This document shows, in pieces, positions 1 through 7,080 of a stretch of DNA of 17,492 nt. The translations under genes were made by a program, and so were the position numbers. The stretch spans positions 1 through 17,492 of the forward strand of contig DBRA01000070.1 of the NCBI GenBank assembly GCA_002305445.1, given 5' to 3'. The DNA is from Clostridiales bacterium UBA1380 (GTDB lineage: Bacteria > Bacillota > Clostridia > Oscillospirales > CAG-272). Under the pieces are notes generated by a model, which worked only from the letters and a program-made list of their open reading frames with translations, was not told where the DNA came from and made no database searches. Position 1 is the stretch's first letter, and every line of letters starts with the position of its first letter.

Positions 1-1069
1 CGGCCGCTGGGATATAAAGTCGATCCCGTGACGAAAAAGTTTGTCATCGATCCCGTAAACGCGCCGACCGTCAAAATGGTTTTTGATATGTACGCATCCG
101 GCAAAACCGTTACAGAAATCATTAGCCATCTAAACACATTAGGGCTGCGTACAAATAAAAACAAACCGTTTACAAATAACAGCCTCGAAAAAATGTTGAA
201 AAACGATAAATACACCGGCGTATACCGTTATAAGGACGAAGTGTGCGTCGATGGCGGCATTCCCGCCATCATCGACAAGAAAACATTCGAGAGGGTGCAG
301 GAGCTTTTGAAAATAAACAGAAGGGGCCCCCGCCCGAACATGGACGAGAGCCCGGTATTTACTCACCGACAAACTATTCTGCGGCAAGTGCGGAGGAGGC
401 ATGGTCGGTGAATGCGGCAGAAGCCGTAACGGTACGACGTATAATTATTATAGCTGTGCAACAAGACGACGAGAGCACGCCTGCGACAAGAAATCAGTCA
501 GACAGGATTGGATAGAGCCCCTTGTCATTAACAGCATACGCGACTTACTATCCGACGATAAAAACGTCGAGGACATCGTTGAGGGCATATGGCAGTATTA
601 CCTTACGCAACGTGAATCGCAGGATCAAGTAAAATCACTAAAAAAGCAACTGGCTGACGTTGACAGAGCAATTAACAACATCATAAAGGCGATCGAGGCC
701 GGCATTTTTAACGATGCGACGAAAACGCGTATGGAGGAATTAGACGCGCAAAGGACCGCGCTCGTCGCCGCAATAGCCGACTTCGATCTGCAGCGCGATA
801 TGCTGTTGAGCAAAGACAAAATAAGATGCTTTATCGAGCAATTCCGCGACGCCGATCTGTCGAGAATTGAATTACAAAAACGGTTGATTGACACCTTTAT
901 CAACTCGGTGTACGTGTACGACGACTTAATAAAAATTAATTTTAACTTCCAAGACGGCACCAAAACGGTCACATTGAGCGAGGTTGACAAGGCAAACGCC
1001 GACGCGGAGGCCGACGAAAAACCGTCGAGCGTGTTCGTACGCTGCCTGCCAGAGTCCACGATTTTTTAA
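1..1069 (+). pseudogene. Large serine recombinase, 3' part, frameshifted and cut by the window edge
   Basis: Site-specific DNA integrase/excisionase of the large serine recombinase family; the N-terminal catalytic domain lies outside the window. Frame 1 from base 1 gives the Recombinase domain (GYKVDP, then IDPVNAPTVKMVFDMYASGK, then GIPAIIDKKTFERVQ). Frame 2 then gives the zinc ribbon (FCGKCGGGMVGECGRSRNG, with a second Cys pair in SCATRRREHAC), a charged coiled coil (about 625-800) and the usual tail ending FINSVYVYDD. Frame 1 reads on out of phase to a stop at 409-411. Removing one G from the GGGGCCCCC run at 323-331 restores NRRAPART...YLLTDKLFCGKCGG, the pattern expected for this family, so one extra base there explains the break. 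It may be a real mutation or an assembly error. The gene ends just before a strong terminator and probably belongs to an integrated element to the left. Confidence 0.88.
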
Positions 1070-1074
1070 GCATG

Positions 1075-1105
1075 AAAGCCGAAGCGATATGCGCTTCGGC
1101 TTTTT
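1075..1105 (+). terminator. Intrinsic terminator of the recombinase gene
   Basis: A perfect 12-bp stem (arms 1075-1086 and 1092-1103, AAAGCCGAAGCG and its complement) with a 5-nt loop runs into a T-rich tail. It starts 6 bases after the recombinase stop codon. The A-run on the left arm also makes it usable from the other strand. Confidence 0.9.
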
Positions 1106-1132
1106 GTTGTTGTATTTAAAATATTCAAGATA

Positions 1133-1146
1133 AATCTGTGCAGATT
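1133..1146. promoter_or_regulatory. Short dyad upstream of the AraC-family gene, possible operator
   Basis: AATCTG-TG-CAGATT is a 14-base inverted repeat with 6-bp arms, 14 bases upstream of the -35 box of the regulator's promoter. The position would suit an autoregulatory site, but one short dyad is weak evidence. Confidence 0.25.
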
Positions 1147-1160
1147 AACCGATAATCCGC

Positions 1161-1189
1161 TTGACACCGATAGTTTTATATAATACAAT
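1161..1189 (+). promoter_or_regulatory. Sigma-70 type promoter of the AraC-family regulator
   Basis: A perfect TTGACA (1161-1166), a 17-base spacer and TACAAT (1184-1189) place transcription start near 1196, about 25 bases before the ATG at 1221. The same TTG could be read as an in-frame start codon, but its role as a -35 box explains it better. Confidence 0.8.
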
Positions 1190-1220
1190 ATTTAAAAAAG
1201 TTACTGTATCGGATAATAAT

Positions 1221-2084
1221 ATGGTTGAGGATATCGGCGTTGTTCGCGAATACGGAGCGCTTCTGCACGACCGCATGATGGTTACGCTGAATGCTGTCGA
1301 ATCCGACTCCGGTTATAACAATAAAAGACATTACCATAATTTTTACGAGTTCGAGTTCGCCGAGGACGGCGAAACGACCTATGAGATAAACAGCAAGCCC
1401 ACAAGGCTGTCGCGCGGTTTCGTGCATCTGATCACACCGATGGATTATCACAGCCAGATAATCGCGGAGAACGAGAAGTTCACATATTACAACATATCGT
1501 TCTGCGAGGACGCTGTCGCCGACGAGGTCACGTCGATGCTGTACACGCTGCCGCGTCCGCTCGTCTATCGGTTTCCGGAGGACGAATATAAAATCATAAA
1601 GCGCGAGCTTGACGAATTGCGGGCCGAATGCGCAGGCGGTTCCGAAAACAACCTGTTACATAGACGCCTTATAAAAAATCGCGTCGAATGCCTTATTATA
1701 CGATTCGCCCGAGCGATTCTCGCATCATCCGGCGGGTTTCAATACAACAGCGCCATCGAAAAAGACGGCAACATGATCCGCGCCGCGCTGACATATATCA
1801 GGATGAACTACAACAAGGATATATCGCTTGCCAGCGCCGCCGAACACCTTAACCTTTCGCGCACATACTTCAGCTCGTTCTTTTCACAGGCGATGAACAT
1901 GAGCTTCTGGGAGTATGTGCAGACGTACAGACTGAACATCGCGGCGTCGATGCTCGGCGGCACTTCCCTGCCCGCCGACATTATCGCGCGCGAGACCGGT
2001 TATAAAAACTATTCGAGTTTTTACGTTGCCTTTAAAAAGCATTTCAACGTGTCGCCGAACGAGTATAAGAAATATTATAAATAA
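1221..2084 (+). CDS. AraC-family transcriptional regulator with N-terminal cupin sensor
   Basis: A 287-residue two-domain regulator. The N-terminal half is a cupin-type sugar or small-molecule sensing domain (HYHNFYEFEFAEDG, then a GFVHLITPMDYHSQ strand motif). The C-terminal 100 residues carry the double helix-turn-helix of the family: DISLASAAEHLNLSRTYFSSFF as first recognition unit and ETGYKNYSSFYVAFKKHFNVSP as second, with the usual final signature. The frame is open back to a TTG at 1161, but that TTG is the -35 box of a consensus promoter, so ATG 1221 is preferred; no strong ribosome site precedes it. The gene stands alone, tail to tail with the URO-D-fold gene. Its ligand and targets cannot be read from the sequence. 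Regulators of this type often sit by carbohydrate genes, which would fit the region but does not prove a target. Confidence 0.9.
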   Translation: MVEDIGVVREYGALLHDRMMVTLNAVESDSGYNNKRHYHNFYEFEFAEDGETTYEINSKPTRLSRGFVHLITPMDYHSQIIAENEKFTYYNISFCEDAVADEVTSMLYTLPRPLVYRFPEDEYKIIKRELDELRAECAGGSENNLLHRRLIKNRVECLIIRFARAILASSGGFQYNSAIEKDGNMIRAALTYIRMNYNKDISLASAAEHLNLSRTYFSSFFSQAMNMSFWEYVQTYRLNIAASMLGGTSLPADIIARETGYKNYSSFYVAFKKHFNVSPNEYKKYYK

Positions 2085-2085
2085 A

Positions 2086-2113
2086 AAAGAGGAGCGATAT
2101 AACGCTCCTCTTT
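2086..2113. terminator. Bidirectional terminator between the AraC-family and URO-D-fold genes
   Basis: A perfect 11-bp stem (AAAGAGGAGCG, 2086-2096, pairing with 2103-2113) has a 6-nt loop, with A residues on the left and T residues on the right. It starts 2 bases after the regulator's stop and ends 5 bases before the stop of the opposite gene, so it serves both. Confidence 0.9.
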
Positions 2114-2117
2114 GTAT

Positions 2118-3119
2118 TTACAGCGCAAGATGCTCTTTGGCCGTTTCGATCAGCGCGATCAGGTTTTCGTACGGGACGTCCTTTATTATATCCTGCGACG
2201 GCGACGTGATGTAGCCGCCGTTTCTGCTCATTTCGGTGATTATATGCGACGCTTCGGCGCGCACCTCATCCGGCGTTCCGTAAGGGAGCGTGCGCTGCGT
2301 CCCGATGCCGCCCCAGAACGTCAGCGTGTCGCCGTAGAGGCGCTTCAGCTCGTAGATGTCCATGCACTCCGGCTGGACCGGGTTGAGGACCTGCAGGCCC
2401 ATATCGCAGAGATCCGGTATAATCAAATCTATCTTGCCGCAGGAGTGGACGAAAACATCCTTGCCGTATGATTTTACAAGCTCGTACTCGGCGCGCTCGC
2501 CTTCCTTGATTAGATACCGCCATGATTCGGGCGACATGATGAGATCCTTCTGCGTACCCCAGTCGGAGCCGAGCAGCACGCCGTCTATGTACGGACAGGT
2601 CAGTATGTTTTCCAGCATCACGATGTTCTTGCGTATGATCATATCGCACAGGCGCTTGACGAAGCCGGGGTCGCCGGCGATGTCGGCGAGCAGGTTCTCG
2701 ATGCCGCGCGCAAAATACGCTTTCTCGAAGTGACTGCCGAAAATCGTCACGAGAACGTAGACGTCGTAGTTCTCTTTGAGGTACTTGTAATATGCGAACG
2801 CGCTCTCGTAGCTGCCGTAGCCGACCGTATATGGCAGCATGGTCGGGGTGTCCTCTGCGCCGTAATCCTCAGGATACGAGTGCCAGCTCCACCACGGGCA
2901 GCCGCAGTTAATCATGCAGTTGCCGATGGCAAGCGAGCAGGCGGCGCTGCGGTCGAGCTTGCCGCGCTTATAATCGGCGAGAACCTTCGCCGACGCGTAT
3001 CTGTTAATCAGTTTTTCGGCGTACAGGTCGCCGCCTTCGCCTGAAAGGTTTATAGCGTATGGCACATGGCCGGTTTCCTTATGCTGAATCGCAGCTTTCA
3101 CCGCTTCGTATCTCGTCAT
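2118..3119 (-). CDS. Uroporphyrinogen decarboxylase (URO-D)-fold protein, probable corrinoid/C1-type methyltransferase relative
   Basis: A 333-residue soluble protein of the URO-D superfamily, which covers HemE and the methyltransferases MtaA/MtbA/CmuA. Diagnostic parts are the N-terminal MTRYEAVKAAIQHKETGHVPY, the H225-S-C227-G motif in a VFVHSCG strand (the H-x-C half of the zinc site in the methyltransferases), FWGGIGTQRTLPYGTPDEV, and a late GGYITSPSQDI. At the last motif the methyltransferases have a cysteine as third zinc ligand; here the residues are S-Q-D, so metal binding is uncertain. It is unlikely to be the haem enzyme HemE, as no haem genes adjoin. Start: ATG 3119 with GGAGAAG about 8 bases upstream and a perfect promoter further up. 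It is a single-gene transcript. Many clostridial genomes carry several such uncharacterised paralogs, and the substrate here is unknown. Confidence 0.85.
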   Translation of the reverse strand: MTRYEAVKAAIQHKETGHVPYAINLSGEGGDLYAEKLINRYASAKVLADYKRGKLDRSAACSLAIGNCMINCGCPWWSWHSYPEDYGAEDTPTMLPYTVGYGSYESAFAYYKYLKENYDVYVLVTIFGSHFEKAYFARGIENLLADIAGDPGFVKRLCDMIIRKNIVMLENILTCPYIDGVLLGSDWGTQKDLIMSPESWRYLIKEGERAEYELVKSYGKDVFVHSCGKIDLIIPDLCDMGLQVLNPVQPECMDIYELKRLYGDTLTFWGGIGTQRTLPYGTPDEVRAEASHIITEMSRNGGYITSPSQDIIKDVPYENLIALIETAKEHLAL

Positions 3120-3150
3120 AATAGCACTTCTCCGTCTATTTATTATTGTG

Positions 3151-3179
3151 ATTATAATATCGCCGCCCCGCTATGTCAA
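3151..3179 (-). promoter_or_regulatory. Perfect consensus promoter of the URO-D-fold gene
   Basis: On the minus strand TTGACA (3179-3174), exactly 17 bases, then TATAAT (3156-3151). Start of transcription is predicted near 3144, giving a leader of about 25 bases. All twelve hexamer bases match consensus. Confidence 0.85.
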
Positions 3180-3261
3180 TCGGAGTTCCATAAGTTATTA
3201 AGAATTGACATGATATCGTAATTAATTAAATTTACTTCGCTTCATAAAAATTATTTTTTTA

Positions 3262-3290
3262 TTTAAATATGTTATATTCATTATTATAAT
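3262..3290 (+). promoter_or_regulatory. Probable promoter of the O-acylation operon
   Basis: TTTAAA (3262-3267), 17 bases, TATAAT (3285-3290) in a very AT-rich stretch; predicted start near 3297, about 64 bases before the TTG start. The -35 box is weak (4 of 6). A second plus-strand TTGACA at 3205-3210 lacks a good -10 box at proper spacing. Confidence 0.5.
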
Positions 3291-3347
3291 CGATTGTATT
3301 TATATGTTTTATATGATAAACTGAATTTTGCATAATTACGACATGCC

Positions 3348-3352
3348 GGAGG
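3348..3352 (+). promoter_or_regulatory. Ribosome binding site fixing a TTG start
   Basis: GGAGG lies 8 bases before TTG 3361 and downstream of the alternative starts TTG 3328 and ATG 3343. Only the 3361 start also puts the lipoprotein signal at the very N-terminus. Confidence 0.8.
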
Positions 3353-3360
3353 ATTTTCTC

Positions 3361-5391
3361 TTGCGGGCGGTTAAAGTTATCTTACTCTTGGCTTTTTGCG
3401 CGTTTTTTCTTGCGTCGTGCAGCAGCGGCGATAACGGTTATGTTACGGTCATGCTGACCCAGTCGGAATATCTGAATATAATAAGCGAAAACCCCGTGCG
3501 CGTCAGAATCGGCGAGGACGCCGTCTTTGAGGTGGAGCTTAAGAACGGTTATAAATTCGATGACCTCGGCTCCGGCGCGAAGTACGAAAACGGCAGAGTT
3601 GTGCTCGAAGACGTAAAGTATCCGGCGACGTTGAACGGCGCAACGCGAAAAAAGAACACATATATATACGAATACGCGGGGCTGTCGGAATACGGAAACG
3701 TGTCCTCGAGCATCATGTCCGGCATTGTGGCCGAGGATACGGTCATAACGCTCACCGCACAACCGGCGGAGGACGGTATTTTCCTCGGTTATTCGCTCGA
3801 TAAAGCCCTGTCCGACGGCGGCGAGATCGTCGAATACGATACTGTTTATACGTTTCCCGTCACCGACAACGTCAACGTGATTCCTAATTTCGCATCGGTT
3901 CATACGAAGCTGCTCAAGTATCAATTAAACGGCGGCGAATGCAACGGCGCAGCCATCGACACCGTGACCGTGTCGAGCGACGACTCGCTGTACATCCTGC
4001 CGAATTCTCAGATATGCGACGGCAAATTTACGCGCGACGGTTATGCGCTGCTCGGCTATACGACGCAGCCCGACGGAGGGCGCGACCCGATAACGGGACG
4101 CGACGCGTCGTCCGCGAACCGTTTCTACGGCTGCGGGTGGAACGTCGTCATAGGCGACGGTGAGACGGAAGATCTATACTGTCTGTGGGCGAAATACTCG
4201 CCCGCGGAGGATTTCGAGTACACGCTGAAAAACGGAAGCGTCGCAATCAATAAATACACAGGCGCGGACGCTTTCGTCGTAATACCCGAATACATAGACG
4301 GCAGCCCGGTTACGGAGATTACGAAGGACGCGTTCACATCCGACGCGGTCGAGGAAGTTTACATAACGCGCAACATAACGACGATGCGCGCCAACGCCTT
4401 TAACGGCTGTGCGAATCTGAAGCGCATTTATATATGCGACTCACTGATCGCAGCCGGCGATATGTGCATTACGGACTGCCCCCAGCTTTCGCAAATGTAT
4501 ATCAACGCGACGTATTATCCGTCGATGTCGTACATGCTGATGGGCACCGGAGCGATCAAGTTCGAACGCCTTATGACGGCGCAGTCGCCGAAAGTCATGC
4601 TGATCTCCGGCAGCTCGTCGCTGTTCGGCTTTTACGGCGAGCGCTTCGAGGAGCTGACGGGCGGTAAATATCAAGTCATAAATTACGGCACGCATGCGAA
4701 CACGATCGCGACGTTCTACATCGAGGTATGCTCCAGATTCACAAACCCGGGCGATTACCTTATCGCCGCTCCGGAGATGTTCATCGACCAGCTCGGATCG
4801 AACGTCGTGAACAACATTCTCTGGCAGGTGTTCGAGGGGGCGCTCGAGGCGTTTTCATACGTCGATATCCGGAACTACAGCAATATTATCTCAACCTTCT
4901 CCGCGTTCAACAAGTCGCGCCAGTATATGGAGGCGCAGAGCTATGAAATCGGGTATAAGGATTTCACGAAGTACGGCGACTACTGGTCGGAGCGCCCGAA
5001 ACAGCGGTCCGAGACGTATGTCACATTCGGCAACGGCGTGCTCGAATACGATCTCAATCTGTTCCGCGCCAAAGAGATCGCGCAGCTGAACAAGGCGTTC
5101 AACATGATAAAGGAAGCCGGCGGCAAGGTCTACCTGTCGTTTGCTCCGACAAACGTAAACGGCCTGAGCAAGCGCTCGCAGACAGAGGCGGCTCAGAGGG
5201 CATACATGGACAAGATAGACGAGCTGCTCGACGCCACGCGCATATCCGAAATTTCGACGTACCTGTTCACGGGGCAGTACTTCTGGGACACGGACTACCA
5301 CTGCGGAAACGAAGGCGCGCTGATGCGCACGGAGCGCCTCGCTGCGGATTTTCTTGCGCAGATCGAAAAAGAGGAAGGTGAGCGGCAGTGA
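3361..5391 (+). CDS. Lipoprotein with leucine-rich repeat and C-terminal SGNH acyltransferase-like domain
   Basis: A 676-residue exported protein. A lipoprotein signal peptide ends in lipobox L17-A-S-C20. Residues 21-180 are beta-rich and unrecognised. About 186-280 looks like a Listeria-Bacteroides/InlB-type repeat (KYQLNGGE, then GYALLGYTTQPDGG). About 290-395 holds a BspA-like LRR_5 unit (AFTSDAVEEVYITRNI, then AFNGCANLKRIYI). About 411-676 is an SGNH-type domain: serine block ISGSSSLFG (candidate S418), VINYG, a PGDYLIAAPE strand, and the C-terminal WDTDYHCGNEGA loop (D643, H647). SGNH proteins beside MBOAT proteins (AlgJ/AlgX, PatB, DltD) move acyl groups onto extracytoplasmic glycans, so transfer of acetyl to a wall or capsule polymer is inferred. 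The acceptor is unknown. The start is TTG 3361, set by GGAGG at 3348. The stop overlaps the next gene's GTG by 4 bases. Confidence 0.85.
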   Translation: MRAVKVILLLAFCAFFLASCSSGDNGYVTVMLTQSEYLNIISENPVRVRIGEDAVFEVELKNGYKFDDLGSGAKYENGRVVLEDVKYPATLNGATRKKNTYIYEYAGLSEYGNVSSSIMSGIVAEDTVITLTAQPAEDGIFLGYSLDKALSDGGEIVEYDTVYTFPVTDNVNVIPNFASVHTKLLKYQLNGGECNGAAIDTVTVSSDDSLYILPNSQICDGKFTRDGYALLGYTTQPDGGRDPITGRDASSANRFYGCGWNVVIGDGETEDLYCLWAKYSPAEDFEYTLKNGSVAINKYTGADAFVVIPEYIDGSPVTEITKDAFTSDAVEEVYITRNITTMRANAFNGCANLKRIYICDSLIAAGDMCITDCPQLSQMYINATYYPSMSYMLMGTGAIKFERLMTAQSPKVMLISGSSSLFGFYGERFEELTGGKYQVINYGTHANTIATFYIEVCSRFTNPGDYLIAAPEMFIDQLGSNVVNNILWQVFEGALEAFSYVDIRNYSNIISTFSAFNKSRQYMEAQSYEIGYKDFTKYGDYWSERPKQRSETYVTFGNGVLEYDLNLFRAKEIAQLNKAFNMIKEAGGKVYLSFAPTNVNGLSKRSQTEAAQRAYMDKIDELLDATRISEISTYLFTGQYFWDTDYHCGNEGALMRTERLAADFLAQIEKEEGERQ

Positions 5392-5609
5392 CGGCATATA
5401 TATTGACGGCTGTTTTCAGCGCTGCGCTCGTGTTAATCTGTCGGCTGTACCTTTATGCGGCTAAGAAATCGTCGCCGGCGAGGTTCATCTTCGCCGTACT
5501 CGGCGCCGCGTCCGCAGCGGCGGCCGCCGTCGTTCTGTCGCTCGGCGGCGCGGAGCTCTCGCTGCTCGTCATCGTGTATTCCGCAGCCGCCGCGGCGATT
5601 TTAGCGTAA
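5388..5609 (+). CDS. Small hydrophobic membrane protein in the O-acylation operon
   Basis: A 73-residue protein that is almost entirely hydrophobic: segment 3-24, a short basic stretch KKSSPAR around 26-32, then 33-51 and 55-73, so two or three membrane helices rich in alanine. I do not recognise a family. It starts with GTG 5388, overlapping the previous stop as GTGA, and is preceded by a GGAAGGTGAG ribosome site, so it should be translationally coupled to the lipoprotein. It ends 12 bases before the MBOAT start. The position suggests an accessory subunit of the acyltransferase. The Dlt D-alanylation operons also carry a tiny membrane protein (DltX), but no sequence likeness is claimed. Ala-rich composition makes spurious reading possible; the tight coupling argues against that. 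Confidence 0.7.
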   Translation: MTAYILTAVFSAALVLICRLYLYAAKKSSPARFIFAVLGAASAAAAAVVLSLGGAELSLLVIVYSAAAAAILA

Positions 5610-5621
5610 AGGAGGAGCGCG

Positions 5622-7067
5622 ATGCTTTTCAACTCGATCGAGTTTTTAATCTACTTCCCGATTGTCGCGCTGCTCTACTACCTGCTTCCGCAAAAGTACC
5701 GTCACTATATGCTTCTCGTCGCAAGCTACTGGTTCTATATGAGCTGGAATCCTTCGCTTGTGTTCCTGATACTGTTTTCGACGGTCGTGACGTATTTCTG
5801 CGGAATTGCCCTCAAGAACACCGCTAACGAAAAGACGAAAAAGCTGTATGTCGCCGCGTCATTCATCGTATGCCTCGGCATACTTGTCTTCTTCAAGTAT
5901 TATAACTTTTTAGCAGGCAGCGTATCGGGCGCGATCGGGCTCTTTTCGGATAACGCGCCCGACCTCACGCTGTCGCTGATACTGCCCGTCGGCATCAGCT
6001 TTTACACATTCCAAACGCTGTCCTATGTTATCGACGTATACCGCGGAGACATTGACGCGGAGCGCGATTTCATCTACTATGCGCTGTTTGTGTCTTACTT
6101 CCCGCAGCTTGTCGCGGGGCCGATCGAACGGCCGGAAAACCTGCTGCCGCAGCTTCGCGCGTCGGAGCGGCCGTCGGCCGACGATATGCGAGACGGGCTG
6201 TACCTGATGGCGACGGGCTTTTTCAAGAAGGTCGCGATCGCCGACATCGTTGCGCCGTGCGTCAACAGGACGTTCAACTATCCGGCCGACGCTACGGGGC
6301 TGCAGGTGGCGCTCGGCACCGTGCTGTTCGCGGTTCAGATCTACTGTGATTTCTCCGGCTACACCGACATCGCGGCCGGATGCGCGCGCTTTATGCACGT
6401 AAAGCTGATGAAGAACTTTGACCTTCCCTACTCCGCGTACAGCGTTCGCGACTTCTGGAAGCGCTGGCACATATCGCTCACCTCGTGGTTCCGCGATTAT
6501 CTCTACATACCGCTCGGCGGAAGCCGCTGCTGCGCGAGACGGCACCTGTTCAACGTCATGGTCGTATTTCTCGTCAGTGGCTTATGGCACGGAGCGAGCT
6601 GGACGTTCGTTATCTGGGGCGCGCTGCACGGCATTTATCAGATTTCCGAAATACTGATCGACAAAGCGCTGCACCGCGATAAGATGTACGAACCGAAAGG
6701 TGTCCGCAAAGCCGTTTCAACCGTGGTAACGTTCATCCTCGTCTGTTTCGCATGGATCTTCTTCCGCGCCAACAGCATATCCGACCTCGGAGTACTGCTC
6801 GGATCGCTGTTTACGCGCTGGGAGTTCAGCCGGTCGTACATTACCGCCGCGTTTCGCGCGATGGGGCTTGATCTCGCCGGCGTTATAGGTATTGCGATCT
6901 CCATGTTTGTCATGTCGCGGCTCGACCGAGGCGCTCTGACACAGGAAAAAGCCGGCGGCCGCTCTCTCGTCCCCGCTTTCGTGTGCTGCGTCTGGGTTGT
7001 CGCGGTCAGCTGGCTGATGCTCCTGCGCGGCGACGGCGCGAGCTCGTTCATCTACTTCCAGTTCTGA
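5622..7067 (+). CDS. MBOAT-family membrane O-acyltransferase (AlgI/DltB/PatA-like)
   Basis: A 481-residue polytopic membrane protein, the usual length for AlgI relatives. It opens with MLFNSIEFLIYFPIVALLYY, typical of AlgI-like proteins. It contains GISFYTFQTLSYVIDVYRG, CDFSGYTDIAAG, RDFWKRWHISLTSWFRDYLY and the catalytic-site motif GLWHGASWTFVIWGALHG, with H323 in the LWHG context and H336 in the second histidine position. The family passes an acyl group from a cytoplasmic thioester donor across the membrane to a partner SGNH protein, which acylates a surface polysaccharide. Both flanking genes encode such partners. Start: ATG 5622 with AAAGGAGG 6 bases upstream overlapping the previous stop. 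All expected motifs are present and the protein looks active. Acetyl as the donor group is inference from AlgI and PatA. Confidence 0.93.
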   Translation: MLFNSIEFLIYFPIVALLYYLLPQKYRHYMLLVASYWFYMSWNPSLVFLILFSTVVTYFCGIALKNTANEKTKKLYVAASFIVCLGILVFFKYYNFLAGSVSGAIGLFSDNAPDLTLSLILPVGISFYTFQTLSYVIDVYRGDIDAERDFIYYALFVSYFPQLVAGPIERPENLLPQLRASERPSADDMRDGLYLMATGFFKKVAIADIVAPCVNRTFNYPADATGLQVALGTVLFAVQIYCDFSGYTDIAAGCARFMHVKLMKNFDLPYSAYSVRDFWKRWHISLTSWFRDYLYIPLGGSRCCARRHLFNVMVVFLVSGLWHGASWTFVIWGALHGIYQISEILIDKALHRDKMYEPKGVRKAVSTVVTFILVCFAWIFFRANSISDLGVLLGSLFTRWEFSRSYITAAFRAMGLDLAGVIGIAISMFVMSRLDRGALTQEKAGGRSLVPAFVCCVWVVAVSWLMLLRGDGASSFIYFQF

Positions 7068-7078
7068 GGCGGTGATGC
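7065..7078 (+). promoter_or_regulatory. Extended ribosome binding site favouring ATG 7081
   Basis: TGAGGCGGTGATGC matches the 14-base complement of the 16S rRNA tail (TAAGGAGGTGATCC) at 11 positions. In that register the core lies at 7068-7072, 8 bases before ATG 7081. GTG 7072 and ATG 7075 fall inside it and are less likely starts. It overlaps the MBOAT stop codon, implying coupling. Confidence 0.6.
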
Positions 7079-7080
7079 AT

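Noticed and set aside
3328..3360. Longer lipoprotein start at TTG 3328 or ATG 3343
   Set aside because: Neither has a ribosome site, and both would place acidic residues before the signal peptide; GGAGG before TTG 3361 fits.
5910..6545. Minus-strand open frame of 211 codons inside the MBOAT gene
   Set aside because: Arg-rich low-complexity product opposite strongly conserved MBOAT motifs; a shadow frame.
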